Of a stretch of DNA of 64,000 bases, positions 43,122 through 55,322 are shown piece by piece. How positions within the stretch are numbered: the stretch's first letter is position 1; the number at the start of each line of letters is the position of its first letter. Source of the DNA: Oreohelix idahoensis (Eukaryota > Mollusca > Gastropoda > Stylommatophora > Oreohelicidae). The notes under the pieces are model-generated. The model did no database searches. It was not told where the DNA came from and worked only from the letters and a program-made list of their open reading frames with translations. Where the stretch lies: positions 363,086-427,085 of the forward strand of contig JAMPIV010009920.1 in assembly GCA_024509875.1 (NCBI GenBank), read 5' to 3'. Made by a program: the position numbers and the translations under genes.

Positions 43122-43607
43122 TACCCCAAGTGTATGTGCTTAATGCCACCAGTGTTGAATTTTTTATAACCTAGGCCTACCAATTAAAAAAAAAAATTAA
43201 ATTAAATGTGTTCAAGTAGCCTACTTTTAAAATTAAAGAGTGTTTTTTTCTCAATGCAGGAATGATATTCTCAAAGGACTATGATATTATGTGCAAGAAA
43301 CAACAATTATAAAGGGAAATATAGCAAAAAAGTATTATTTAGTGCAAAAGCATGTGCTTAATAATTCCCCACACCACCCTATTGAACGCATCCCACTACG
43401 GCCTATTCATAATCTCAACCAAAAATATATGTAAAGTATCACAAAAATATGAACCAAAATTTCATATTTGATGTCCAAAAGAACCAAGATAAACAAACAA
43501 TTTTCCCAAAACAACATAGGGTAACACGGGGCAAAAAGCACGTGGGGGCAATAGGCACAGCCCGCCGACCAAGCTGCGTTTGTTCTGTTGTTATACTACT
43601 CATGAAC
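43122..43607. other. no gene seen
   Basis: AT-rich spacer with one TAGGCCTA palindrome (43172-43179). No coding or element-end signal. Confidence 0.4.
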
Positions 43608-43619
43608 CATGGAGGCAAT

Positions 43620-44131
43620 AGTTTATTACACATAAGGAAGGGAAACCCGAGGCCTGTAAACAGTAAATTAATATGAAACAAATATAAAGGTATGTTATCA
43701 GGCACTCACAGGAAATAAAGAAGTAGAACACCAGAAAAACAACCGACATGAGTGGCTTACCCAGGATTTGAACACTGGACCTTCCGTGCGACAACCCCGC
43801 CTAGCCATGCAAGTGAATCACACTATCCTCCCTGCCATCTACGCATCATCAAAAAATGACGTTTCAATGGCAGGTCATCAGTGCGAACCACAATACATGA
43901 CACCGGAAGTCTACCATGGGAAGTTCAGCCTATTAATGACGCAATCACTTCTGTTGTTTCTCTATCCTGCAGTATAGGCCAATCCAACAAGACAAGGACC
44001 TTAATACTGTGTCCAGTAAATGATAGTAGACTAGAACAGTGAGAACAGGACAGTGGGTAGGTTTGGTATAGTATAAACATTTATTACACATAAGGAAGGG
44101 AAACTCGAGGCCTGTAAACAGTAAATTAATA
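43620..44131 (-). repeat. inverted copy of the 464-bp repeat, slightly more than one unit
   Basis: Matches the tandem units at 56676-58083 in opposite orientation, over 1.1 units (TTTATTACACATAAGG recurs at both ends). It ends at 44131 where the tail of the next LINE begins. The 69-codon open frame at 43768 is one strand of this repeat and also appears in the tandem copies. Confidence 0.88.
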
Positions 44132-44133
44132 TT

Positions 44134-45730
44134 CTTCTTCTTCTTCTTGCGATCGCATCTTTGATGATTACACCGTCAGACGAGTTCTCATGATGAATTC
44201 GACTGTTGTTTGAAGTTCCTCTTTAACTCCATATAGCTTTGAGTTTAAAGTTGAGTCATTGGGCCAGTATATCTTTCTTAACTGGTCATACAGAGGACAG
44301 TCCTGTAGAACATGCTCAGCCATTTGTTCGTTTAATCCACATGTGCACAGTGGTGAAGCAGACAATCGTAGCTTGTGCATGTGTTTATTCAGTTTGTTAT
44401 GCCCTGTCCTGAGTCGAAAAATAGTTATCTGTCCCTGCCGGTCGAGAGTGTGATAGTCGTCTTTGGGTTGGTTCTGTTCTCTTCTGATAGTCTGGATAGC
44501 TCTCTTTTTTCTCAAAGTATGTGACTTCATTATCTTCTTGTTCACATTCTCCTCCCTTTTTTGCAAGTTTATCTGCCTTTTCATTTCCGGGTACACCACA
44601 ATGAGATGGTACCCACTGAAGTATGGTTCTCTTTTTGGCAGCTACCTTGTTTAGTTCATTTCTCAGATGCGGGAGTTTACCACCCTTGAGAGCTTGTAGG
44701 ACAGACAGTGCATCTGTGAGGATGACTACCTGGTGGCAGTCAGAGTTGGTGTTATAAATCATATTTGCAGCTTGCTCTAGAGCTTGAACCTCAGCTGTAT
44801 AGTTGGAACAGAATTTACCAGTGGGAATGTGCCTAGTCTCATAGTGGTTGTCAGGATATGAGATAAAGATACCGGCACCTCCATTCCTAACAGCATTAGT
44901 TGCTGATCCATCTGTATAGGCATGTATCCATGATTGATCGGGACAGCTTTCTTGGATCATACTCAATGTAGCAGTTCGTTTTTGCAGATCATTATACTCA
45001 CATCCACTTGTGAGACCACTGACTGATGTATTAATTTGGAGGGCACTGCTGGCCTGCTCCCATGGTACAGGGTATAGGGTAGGCTTCAGTGGTGTTGTCT
45101 TCATGGATAGGTCTTCTTGATGCTGTCTTATAAGTCTTTTTCCCCGATGCACAAAGCTGCTACGCTTTAGACGTCCCAATGCCAGATCATCTAGTCTTGC
45201 CTTCATTGGGTGCATTGGCATACTGTTGTACTTTTCCATCTGGATCATGGTTTTTGTGTCTCTTCTATGAGACAATGTCTGTAATCCAGCAACCTTCTGC
45301 ATCTCTGTTATTGGTGTAGTTTTCATGGCTCCTGTAATGAGCCTGAGAGCTTGATTTTGCACCTTGTCCAAAGACTGCAGATGTGAGTTAGCAGCTGATG
45401 ACCATGCTGCTGAGCTAAACTCTAAGTGTGGTCTTATTACTCCATTATAAACCTTCTTTAGATTTTGTTCATTTGCTCCCCAGTTGGTACCTGCTAATTT
45501 TCTGAGTATGCCTAGTCGTCTTCGGGCCTTTCCTTCTGCATTTTCAATATGCTTATTCCATGTAAGCCTTTGGTCAAATGTCACCCCAAGATAGGTGGGG
45601 TAGCTTTCTTCCTTGATCACGGTTGTCCCTAGGTGTATGTAAGCTCTTCACCACGCACAACGATCTTGGGGTATGAGAGGTTTTGCTAGGCCAAGAGACT
45701 GACACCGCAATGGTCGCTCCTTTCATGAAC
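44134..45730 (-). mobile_element. LINE with RNase H domain, 5'-truncated
   Basis: A non-LTR retrotransposon 3' half on the minus strand, ending in a GAA-type tail at 44134-44150. RNase H after RT, and a Cys-rich C-terminal finger, place it in the I-type group of LINEs. It inserted beside the 464-bp repeat copy. Confidence 0.8.
44168..45640 (-). pseudogene. LINE RT end, RNase H and C-terminal zinc region
   Basis: The open frame 45620-44397 has the RT end (YPTYLGVTFDQRLTWNKHI, IRPHLEFSSAAW) and a complete RNase H with its four acidic sites: AYTDGSATN, YTAEVQALEQA, VILTDALSVLQ and CGVPGNEKADKLAK. After a frameshift near 44480 the frame 44599-44168 supplies a tail with CTCGLNEQMAEHVLQDCPLY, a CCHC-like finger common at the end of such LINEs. 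RNase H removes the RNA strand after copying. The RT YxDD region and everything upstream are missing. Confidence 0.88.
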
Positions 45731-46619
45731 AAGAATTCACTAGGCCTAGGGTGAAGCAAGGGGGGAAACCCACTACCCACAACACCAACACATCATACAA
45801 GTATGCGATAACACTACAAAGACAAGAATATAGAACAACCGAAAACATTCGCAGAAGTCAAATGAAAAATAAAGCTTAACTAAATCTAATGTTGCAAAAA
45901 ATTACAATGATAACTGCAAAAAATCAAAACAAATGACAACACTGTTATAAACAAAAAGATGTATAGAAATAAATGAAAGAAAGAGAGGCAGACCAATACA
46001 AACAAATGAAATCAAAACTAAAGAGAAAAAATAACAACAACGATGAAAAGTACACTACGTCACAGTGTTACCAACAGATCACTGGTATATGTGGGAAAAT
46101 TTTCCCTGGTCAAAGCGATATCACCCATGTTGAGTTTATACTTTTATTATATGGGTTGTCTTTCCTGAATGTCGAACTCGGCGTAGGAATGTAGGTTTAC
46201 AGCGATCTATTCTTTGTTTGGTTAGAAATAGATTGTTCTTGCTTCAGAATATCTATGGCCCGAATCTATGTGTATTTCTTGTCTATGTAGGACGAGTCTG
46301 TCTTATATCTTAATATCTTTGGATGTCTAAGTCAAACTATATCTTCGGTGTCGAACTCGGGGTCAAAGGTTGTTCGGCGGATGTGTCGCTAGGTCGAGGT
46401 GAGAAGGTTCATATTAATTTAGGGGCAAAGTCGAATTAGTAACTCTACCAACGCAACAAACAGCCGTATCGATAGTTTTACGAAACAAGCCTCATCCGGG
46501 TATTTTTAACATTCCAAAATGGCTGCGCCCATGAATGATATCGTGAATCGCTGTTTATAGCGGAGTTTTGATTAAAATTTCATTATTTTTAGTACAAGAG
46601 CCCATTCTTTGTTTTCATC
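45731..46619. other. no gene seen; possible promoter upstream of transposase
   Basis: Spacer before the piggyBac transposase, with one TAGGCCTA (45741-45748). Just before the transposase start, AAAATGGCTGCG (about 46514-46525) resembles a YY1 site, often found at animal gene starts. No TATA box or terminal repeat is clear. Confidence 0.35.
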
Positions 46620-48446
46620 ATGTGTGATGATGAAAACCAGACTTATAACAGAGATGATTCTGACTCTGGCAGCGAATCTGGGGCCGAAAGTGATATCTCA
46701 TGGCTAAGTAGAGATGTATCACTCAATCGTAACGCAACTGATATTAGTGATAACGAATTTGGATTAGATGAAGGTGATGTAGGTACATCTGAAGCAGGAG
46801 ATGGGCGTGGCACAAGAGACCACAGCAAGACTGCACATCAAAATAATCTGTGGAGATGGAGAAAGCTTGCTCAAAACGAACTTGTTGAGCTTGACATGCT
46901 TCCTTCATATGAAGAACAACAAGGTGTCACGGCAGACACAACTGACTATATGTCAATTGATTTTTTCAAACTTTTTTTCCCCGACACTGCCATAGATCTG
47001 ATCACTGACGAAGTGAATAGGTACAGAGAAAATCACCTCTCTCAGTACACAGGAAATGCTAAGTACAAGAAATGTACTTGGGATAAAACTGATGCAGTTG
47101 AAATTTCTGCATTCATAGGCCTTCAGATTGGTATGGGAATGTGTTGCAAACCAGCAGTCTCAGACTACTGGTGTAAGAATTTTTGGTTGAATGATACACC
47201 ATATTCGAGGGTCATGAGTTGGAACAGGTACCAACAGCTCCACAGAAATCTCCATTTTAATAATAATTATGATAACAATTGAGAGGGGGCAGCCTGGGTA
47301 TGACCCCCTCTTCAAGCTCAGACCCTTACTGGATATTATTTTGCCTACATATAAGCAACAACACTACACACCTGGGCGGGAGTTGTCAATAGATGAATCG
47401 ATGGTGAGGTTCAAGGGTAGAATATATTTCAAGCAATACCTGCCAGCAAAACCCACAAAGTGGGGATTCAAAGTATTTGTACTCACTGATGCTAAAACAC
47501 AATACTGCCTGAAATTGAAAATCTATACTGGTAAGGCAAATGATGAAGGTTCTGTTGGGGCAACTTCCAGGGTTGTGAAAGATCTTCTTGATGGATATGG
47601 CAACAAAGGACATATTCTCTACTGCGACAGCTTTTATTCAGCCCCAGCTTCATTTCAAGAGCTGAAAGAAATTCAGATTGGTGCATGTGGAACAGTAGCT
47701 GAGAATAGGAAGCATTTTCCTGAAGCACTGAAGAAAAAGCAACTCAAATTGAAAAAGGCAGATCATCCTGTGTTTTGTGCCACAGAAGATAAAGGCATGT
47801 TGGCAGTTACCTGGCATGACACAAAAAGAGTTAACCTTTTATCTACTGTTCACTCCAATGATGTTATGGACAAGACAGTTAGAAAACGAGGAATGCCTGA
47901 GGGCAGAACAATTCAGAAGCCAGTGCTAGCAGAAAAATACAACAAAAGTATGGGAGGTGTCGACCACTTCGGCCAACTGGGTGCAAGCTATCCCTACCCA
48001 CACAGATCATATATCATTTCTTAGTTGAAACTGCCCTGGTTAATGGGCACATAACCTACAACACTGCCAACTCTACAAAAAAGATCACAGCAAAGAAGTT
48101 CAGGCAGGATGTCAGTTTCGCTCTTATTGAACCTGCTATTCTTCGACGCAATGTGACACCTTCAAAACCACAAGTCACAACAACACGACTTACTGAGCGC
48201 CACTTCATTGATAAATATGAAAGGGCAAGGTACAAACCAGACTGTAAAGTGTGTAAGGCTGCAGGGAAAAGAAGCCAGACTGTCATGTACTGCCCAGATT
48301 GCAATGTACCTCTATGCACGATACCGTGCTTCAAATTATACCACACAGTCGAGGATTATCAACGATCCAGACAAAGACTCTTGCAGAGGCCTACAGCTAC
48401 AACTTCAACCCCAGTTAATGAAGGAAGCAGCTCAGACTCCAACTAG
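46620..48446 (+). pseudogene. piggyBac-like transposase, near complete (copy 3)
   Basis: Starts MCDDENQTYNRDDSDSGSES with an acidic, Ser-rich N-terminus, followed by a DDE-type transposase. Catalytic Asp codons are present at 47392-47394 (LSIDESMV), 47626-47628 (YCDSFYS) and 47962-47964 (GGVDHFG). The C-terminal zinc ribbon is CKVCKAAGKRSQTVMYCPDC with a Cys/His tail, stop at 48444-48446. Two frameshifts break it, near 47270-47283 and 48005-48012. Active relatives perform TTAA-specific excision and insertion. It is the only copy here with all catalytic Asp, and it is the relative of copies 1 and 2. I could not find its terminal repeats. Confidence 0.85.
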
Positions 48447-48598
48447 AGGTATGTAACTATTCAAAACATTCACAAACACTCATTGTCAGATGCCGCAGAC
48501 ACAGAATACACTCAAAAAAAGACAAAACAAAAATTAAATTTTCTTTGCATTTTATTCACAATTTTTATGAGCCTTTTATGTCGAAATACTTGGTTATT

Positions 48599-49320
48599 GT
48601 TAAATCAGTACGTCAATTAAGATTATTTTCTTCATTGCCATCAATGTCCCTAACATTTTATTGCACTGACATCAAACAAATTCACTAAACACTGGAAAAT
48701 ATCATGGTTTTAAAACATCTCCTGAAATTTCTATAAATAGCCACACAAATTCAAAATGGCCGCCATGATCATGTGACCAATTTGCATAAAATATATTTTT
48801 ATAGATGTAGCAACCATTCATAATGGCGCTCTGAAAATTTCAAAACCCTATGTCTGTTTTTCAATTTTTTATGAATTTAAAACAAAACCAGTTATTTTTA
48901 AATAAATCGGCAAACAAACTTGGTAATGGGAGACATTAATGCACTGGATTGCTGGTTAATCGTTAAATCAGTACGTCAATTAAGATTATTTTCTTCATTG
49001 CCATCAATGTCCCTAACATTTTATTGCACTGACATCAAACAAATTCACTAAACACTGGAAAAATATCATGGTTTTAAAACATCTGAAATTTCTATAAATA
49101 GCCACACAAATTCAAGATGGCCGCCATGATCATGTGACCAATTTGCATGAAATATATTTTTTCAGATTTAGCAACCATTCATAGTGGTGCTCTGAAAATT
49201 TCAAAACCCTATGTCTGTTTTTCAATTTTTTATGAATTTAAAAAAAAAAACAGTTATTTTTAAAGAAATCTGCAAACACCCTTGGTAATGGGAGACATTA
49301 ATGCTCCGGATCGCTGGTCA
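48599..49320. repeat. 363-bp tandem duplication after the transposase
   Basis: GTTAAATCAGTACGTC starts at 48599 and again at 48962, and the copies stay similar to the end near 49320. Each unit carries ATGGCCGCCATGATCATGTG, which contains a YY1-like core. The sequence is 3' non-coding DNA of the piggyBac element and also occurs in the derivatives at 2456 and 32699. Confidence 0.88.
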
Positions 49321-49328
49321 GCAAAGTG

Positions 49329-50330
49329 TTTTAAGTACTGTAATGGCAGTAGAGGAAACTGATAGAACTAATTATGATGTTGTCAGGGCAACATTACTTA
49401 AAAGATATAAATTAAAAGAAGAAGATTATCGTCTTCGTTTTAAGACAATGCTACCAGAAACTGGAGTAGAGTTCTTTGACTTTATTACTAAGATACGTCT
49501 TACATTCACACGTTGGATTGAGCTGTCTAAAACAGAAAAAACATATGAAGCCCTTATGGACTTATTACTTCGAGATAAAGTTATGTCATCTGTCAATGAG
49601 TCTTTCCTTGCTTTTATTCATGAGCGTAAACCTAAGGACATAAAAGACATGGAAGAATATTGTTGCCAGTACGTCACTGCACATCCCCATGCTACGGTTA
49701 GCAACGCTAAGGTGAAAGAAGAGTTGCCGGTTGCTTCTGCAGCACCATATGGCCCTAACTTTATGCATAAATTCCAAGGTGCTCAACACAACTTCAATAA
49801 GAAGAGCAATCATAATTATGATCAGAATCAGGGTAACCCATCACATAATGGGTCTTCTTCAAAGAACTGGAGGCGATCTGATAGTCCTCGTTATTTCGGG
49901 ACCAATAATTATGGAAACTTGCGGAGAGGTAGTCACTATAGACACTTTCAAGGCTATCCTTCGCGGGGGCATCGAAACCAAACAGGTAGACACTATAATC
50001 AATGGGAAAATGACAATAGTGATTATGGAAACTGGGATTCGAACCAGAGCGGTGGTCAAGGTAGATCAAACTATGATAATTTCAGAGGGAATAATAATCG
50101 TGGTAGATCTCAATACAAGAAAAAGAGATCACATCACCAGGGAAACTCTGTACAACAAGAGCCTCATGGTGCCAATAATCAAGTGAACGATAATACAAAT
50201 TCTAATGCTGTCACTTGTGCTGCTTTTGACTTTGGGAGGGCATCTAAATGCACCCAATGCTCAACATTATTTGAACCGACCACTGTAACTACTTTAAGTT
50301 GTGGTCACCCTCTTCCCACTCTCCCTGCTG
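49329..50330 (+). pseudogene. gag, capsid and Asn-rich region
   Basis: The open frame runs from 49301 to 50929 with gag sequence from the junction at about 49329. The capsid block reads VRATLLKRYKLKEEDYRLRF, FTRWIELSKTEKTYEALMDL and DKVMSSVNESFLAF, then an Asn/Gly/Arg-rich stretch that probably binds nucleic acid. At 50249-50317 is CTQCSTLFEPTTVTTLSCGH followed by PLP. This is a CxxC...CxH arrangement, not the usual CCHC knuckle, and the minus-strand relative has it too. The upstream junction is abrupt, so the start Met of this frame is probably not a native start. Confidence 0.78.
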
Positions 50331-50760
50331 CAATTGCGCATGACGGGAGAGGATCGCTTATCTTGCATAGAGGTCTCGTGGATAGTAACCCAGTCTCAGT
50401 GCTTTTTTATTCTGGGTGCACTACTATTGGGGTTAAGCAATCTCTTATAGATCCTCGCTGTGCCATGGGAAAAATAGTTAAATGTGTAACATTTGGTGGC
50501 ACAGTAGAAAATTACTTGACTGCTATTATTCACATTGCTACTCCTTTCTTTACGGGACATGTCCACGTGTGTCTTCTACCTAATCCAATTGCGGATCTTA
50601 TAATCGGTCGTATTCACGGGGTTAAGAAATGCACCCTGCAGCAAATTGCCACCTGGGAAGAACAGAATATGCAAACAGCCAATGCAGTTGTAACAAGAGC
50701 ACAAGCTCTTATTCCTCGAACTTCATCTACTAAAGTTAATGAAGTAGGTAGCCAAGATGA
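50331..50760 (+). pseudogene. aspartic protease with active site lost
   Basis: HRGLVDSNPVSVLF leads to YSGCTTIGV, where gypsy proteases have DSG or DTG. The Tyr codon TAT at 50408-50410 differs from GAT by one base, so the catalytic Asp is lost. FFTGHVHVCLLPNPIADLIIG then gives the second half of the fold. It is in the same frame as gag. It would cut the polyprotein if active. Confidence 0.75.
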
Positions 50761-51800
50761 TCACTTGGAGATTCAAATTCTCGTGCCCAAAAGTATGAGA
50801 GCCTTAATTCTTCAACATGCACACGATTCTCAGTGTGCTGGACACATGGGTTTTTCCCGAACTAAATCGAGAGCTGGGGTCTTTCTTTTGGCCATTTGTC
50901 TATTCATTGCCGGTCTTGGCAAGAGCTAGAGGTCCACGGCATGCTGCGCCTATTCCTATTCGGCCGTTTCAGAAAATGGCCATAGATATCATTGGCCCTT
51001 TTAAGACTAAATCGGCCAGGGGACATCAATTTATCCTTATGTGCATTGATATGTGCACGCGTTGGCCAGAGGCTATTCCTCTTAAGAGCATTTCCACTGC
51101 TGATATCGCAGATGCTCTTTGGCTTATATTCTCTCGTTTAGGTTTTCCTGGGGAAATATTGTCAGACCATGGCACACAATTGATATCAGAGACAATGTCG
51201 CAGGTAATGTCTACTCTGCACATTAAAAGATCTTTGAGTAGTATTTATCACCCAATGTCTAATGGGTTAGTTGAGCGTCTTAATAGAACACTCAAGAACT
51301 TACTGGGGAAGATAACTGAGGATCATCCTCAGGATTGGGACAGGGTCCTACCCGTGGCTCTCTTTGCCTATAGGGAGGTCCCCAACGAACATACAGGATT
51401 TTCTCCTTTTGAACTTGTCTTTGGCGCGAAACCGCGCGGTCCTATGTCTTTGCTGCATGATCTTATAACTACTGATAATATCGACAATGACACACAATCT
51501 TCATATGAGTATGTCATTGCTCTCAGAAAAGATTATTGAAGCATGCAAGCTAGCAACTTCATCCGAATTTGCTAAGGAAAAGGCAAGGCGATTTGCTAAT
51601 AAGAAGAGACGCCTACGTCAACTTTGTCCTGGAGACAAAGCGTTTGTTTTACTTCTTTCTAGGGAGAACAGACTCCTTATTACATGGAAAGGTCCATATA
51701 CTAGTCTCGAAAATTTCCGATGTCGACTATGTTGTCGATATTGATGGAAGACATAAAACCTTCCATATAAATATGCTTACGGAATATCATGAGCGACCAG
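50761..51800 (+). pseudogene. integrase, zinc finger partly deleted
   Basis: The HHCC zinc domain is shortened: HDSQCAGHMGFS is followed by ARARGPRHAAPI with the CxxC half missing, across a frame change at 50817-50929. The DDE core is kept: Asp 50985-50987 (MAIDIIGPF), Asp 51165-51167 (LSDHGTQ), Glu 51273-51275 (LVERLNR), spacing D-59-D-35-E. The end has LCPGDKAFVLLLSRENRLLI, a WKGPYTS GPY/F box and KTFHINMLTEYH, across frameshifts near 51539 and 51740. It lies upstream of RT. It would integrate the DNA copy. Confidence 0.87.
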
Positions 51801-52747
51801 ACTATTTGCAGCCTATTTTCCAGGCGACGAACGATTCTCCAGTCCAACAAGGTCATATCTCATCCCTGTCAGTTATACAGGATGAGGAAACTTCTTTTTC
51901 GGATGTTAATCTACCTCTTCCTATGATTCTACTTACTTCTACGGAATCATGGAAAAATGTTACTGTTTCGTCTAATTTGTGTTTTGAGGAACAGCGACAA
52001 ATATCTTCTACGCTACAAGCATTTCAGGATGTCCTTACCGACATTCCTGGACACACACATGTCATTGAGCAGGACATTATACTTACTGATCATATTCCGA
52101 TCAGAGTAAGACCGTATCCTATTCCTATTCATTTTCAGGCACAAGTCGAGAAAGAAATGGATGAAATGATACAATTGAAGATAATTGAACCATCCACCTC
52201 AGCATACGCTTCGTCCATGGTTATTGTTCGAAAGAAAGACAATAACATACGCCTTTGCGTAGATTATCACAAATTGAACCAAGTTAAGAAGTTCGATGCT
52301 GAACCTATGCCTTTATTAGAAGATCTACTTACTAGACTTTCTAACTCTTGATTCTTTACTAAACTTGACTTGTCAAAAGACTATTGGCAAGTTCCGTTAA
52401 CTGAACACGCCAAACCTCTCACTGCTTTCTCAACACCTAGGGGTTTCTTTCAGTGGAATTTTATGCCTTTCGGGCTTATGAACGCCCCGGCTACTTTCGT
52501 ACGCATGATGCGTCAAATTCTCTCATATCGTTCAGATGTCATTGCATACTTAGACGACATCTGTCTTTTCAGTAATACTTGGGAAGATCACTATTTGGGT
52601 TTAAATGAATTACTGTCTACTCTACGCGAGCATAATTTGACTGCAAAACCCTCTAAAGCCTATGTTGGGTTTAGTGAAATTTCTTTCCTGGGTCATCGAG
52701 CTGGTCATGGTCTATTGAAGACAGAAGACCAAAACATTTCTAAGATA
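51801..52747 (+). pseudogene. gypsy-type RT, interrupted by a MITE
   Basis: In order: DIPGHTHVIEQDIILTD, RPYPIPIHFQAQVEKEM, IRLCVDYHKLNQVKKFD, a TGA at 52349-52351 in frame, LDLSKDYWQVPLTEHA, FMPFGLMNAPATFVRMMRQI and the catalytic YLDD box (52547-52558). Coding stops at the TTAA of the MITE (52748) in SFLGHRAGHGLLKTEDQN; the next block, LPKTKKQVRSLL-like, appears right after the MITE at 53836 with a one-base shift. It copies RNA to DNA. Confidence 0.9.
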
Positions 52748-52751
52748 TTAA

Positions 52752-53835
52752 CTCTGTAAGTCCCAATCGACTTTATATATCCTCAGGGGTTAGACGTGCT
52801 TGGCCCAATCGACTTTAAAAAGCGTTTAGTATATGTGCCTCTGTTTGAAATTATAACTACCCACAAACCACCCAAAACGTCATTTCCGACTGGAAGTACA
52901 TTCTATTAAATACCGCACGTGTTTAAGAGTGGACTTTTTTTTTTTTGAGATATTTATTTTAGATTTTTAAAGCGATTTTTTTAAGCGCATATTTTCTAAC
53001 AAAAAATGGCCACACCCACTTCTTCGAATGGTACTCCCAAAATTGTTAACGTCAGATCAAGCTCGTAAGTTATTTGAAGAAATTGTTGAGTGATTGCAGT
53101 ATATTCACAGGATAGCGAGTGATCTTTTGTGATTTCCTATGGATTTTGTGCTTTCCTATGGATTATGATTATGTGTTTTCCTATGGATAATATCTTCATA
53201 AGAGGAGCAGCTCGGCAAGGTAAGAATATATCTATTTCTTTCAAATTTACCTGCTTCTTATTTCGCCTCCATTTTACTTTACATTTTACTAACTAATAAG
53301 TTTTATTGATAAATTTAAATTATGCACAAGATGCAGTTACTAACAATTATTCATGTGTAAATAATATAATTCCCATCTTTCTGATGTATAAACTGAAATT
53401 TCCTTTTTTTTAAACAACAATATGACCTGTTGTTGTAATTTGTGAAATTAACAATCTTCTGAGTGTTTATTGATTAAAAACTGATTGTACTTTGTAAGAG
53501 TACTTCTGTTTGTGACATTTTGAAACTTTAACGTTGGATATTCTCATGAGGAACAATTGTAGAAGAATTTTAATGAATACTTTTTCTAATTTTGCACCGG
53601 CTTCTTCTTTTGTCCTCCATTTTACCTTGAATTACTAATCATTTTTCAATGAAAGCTTTTATACTTGTAGCACAAGAGTAAAGTACATCCAATTACCTTC
53701 AGTTTCATATACAACAACAAAGTTATTTATGCATATGAACATTTTAAAAAAATATTTCCAAACAACAATAAAAACGCACTGGGGTGGCCATTTTTTCTTG
53801 GGCCAAACCCACTTTTTTGCTTGGGGCTGAAAGAG
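52752..53835. mobile_element. 1,084-bp TTAA MITE inside RT
   Basis: TTAA flanks it at 52748-52751 and 53836-53839. The ends are CTCTGTAAGTCCCAA and the inverse of CTCTTTCAGCCCCAAG. The last 110 bp matches the MITE in the 5' LTR at 16850-17135. It shows internal direct repeats (CCCAATCGACTTTA; TTTCCTATGGATTATGAT) and no coding capacity. Removing it brings the RT and RNase H regions together. Confidence 0.93.
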
Positions 53836-54448
53836 TTAAATATCTCTGCCTAAAACAAAAAAACAAGTACGTAGTCTCTTGGGATTAATACAATTAAACG
53901 GAAGATTCATTAAGAATCTATCCTCTATCATGGCACCACTCTCAACCCTATTGGAAAAAGGGTCTCCTAACATGGTGCGCTGGTCCCAAGAATGTCAAGC
54001 TTCATTGGATCAGATTAAGAATTTGTTCTCATCCTTACCAATCTTAAGGCTACCTATTGCCGATAAGACTTTAGTTCTTCGTAGTGATGCCTCATCCACA
54101 GGGATTGGAGCGGCACTAATGCAGGAGTATTCAGGAACTCTGCATCCGGTAATGTATATTTCTAGGAAACTTAATGCGGCAGAAAAGAATTACTCGGTTT
54201 TAGACCGTGAATTGTTGGCTATGGTTTGGTCAATCCTTAAGTTACAAAGATTCCTTCTTGGTGCGCATTTCATTGTGGAAACAGACCAAAAAGCTCTTAC
54301 AGCTATTCAGTGTAAGAATTTGAAGAGCTCGAGATCTACTCGATATGCTATTGCTCTTCAACCTTTTCATTTCATGGTGCGAGCTATCCATGGTTTGGAT
54401 AATGTGATGGCAGACATACTGTCTAGATGCCCACATGAGTCCACTTAA
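53836..54448 (+). pseudogene. RT end and RNase H of the Gmr1-like element
   Basis: The connecting segment (SLLGLIQLNGRFIKNL, APLSTLLEKGSP) leads to RNase H with LRSDASSTGIGAALM, the LDRELLAMVW block, VETDQKALTA and HGLDNVMADILSRCP, stop at 54446-54448. All acidic sites of gypsy RNase H are kept in this frame. It is the last pol domain; integrase is upstream. Confidence 0.9.
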
Positions 54449-55322
54449 GTCTTGTGTCCTAGATTTTCCTGATACACTGCTAAACATATGTCTCTTCACT
54501 ATAACAATATATATTAACACATTTGCTGTCACCTTAGAGTGGTAAATTACTTGTTTTCTTTCTCTATTACCATCTTTAGTGTAATGGAGAAAGTTGAGTT
54601 GACATAATATAAAGGTCGAAAAAATTAATGCGGCCATATGTAACACTTAGACATATAGTAGTAATTATAGTACATTATAGCATGTTGCTAATTGTGTCAT
54701 TTGTATTGTTCTCAGTGCAAACAAGTACCAGGTATGGAGTGCTTTTGAGAATCATGATGTTGCCATACGTCTTCCTTACATACTACATGGATGCTGCTTA
54801 CATTGATCTACGAGATACAGCATTGATTCATTCTATGTGGATGCCATCTTCTATTAGTTAGATTGCACACATGTATTGTCATATGTATGTATAATGACTT
54901 TACAAGTTTTGTTATGGCCATCCATTAGATGATAGTCATTATATAACATGATACTTCTATAGATTTATATGTTTACATGACTTTTCCATATATGTTATCA
55001 TTTGCATTACTATAACATTGCATTTTTTTATATGTATATGATTTTTGTTAGCATCGCCAGCAACTGATGTTTATTTGATGGTACCTTCCAGATATATTTT
55101 ACTTTGGAGAAAATATTTTCTCTTATCTTGTGAGGTGAATTTTTGTTCTCACTAGACGAGCTATTGTGCGTCGATTGGGTCTGACATTATGTCGTGATAT
55201 TTATATTGATTCTTTCATCGGCGCATCATTCATGCGTTATGAGCTTGTTGCATCTCGCTCATTAATGTATTTCAAAAAAAAAAAAAAGTTTCATTTTTTT
55301 TTATCCGGAGGGTGCGGTAGTC
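54449..55322 (+). other. 3' untranslated region of the LTR element
   Basis: AT-rich, with an A-tract near 55274 and a G-rich tract (GGAGGGTGCGG) just before 55323. A 77-codon hydrophobic open frame at 54628 has no supporting motif. Confidence 0.5.

Noticed and set aside
49321..49334. TTAA at 49331 as the right end of the piggyBac element
   Set aside because: Sequence homologous to this region continues past this point in the copies at 2456 and 32699, so it is not an element end; the junction near 49328 remains unexplained.
54628..54861. Hydrophobic 77-codon open frame after pol, considered as an envelope-like gene
   Set aside because: Too short, no signal, cleavage or conserved motif, and it lies in AT-rich DNA where hydrophobic frames arise by chance.
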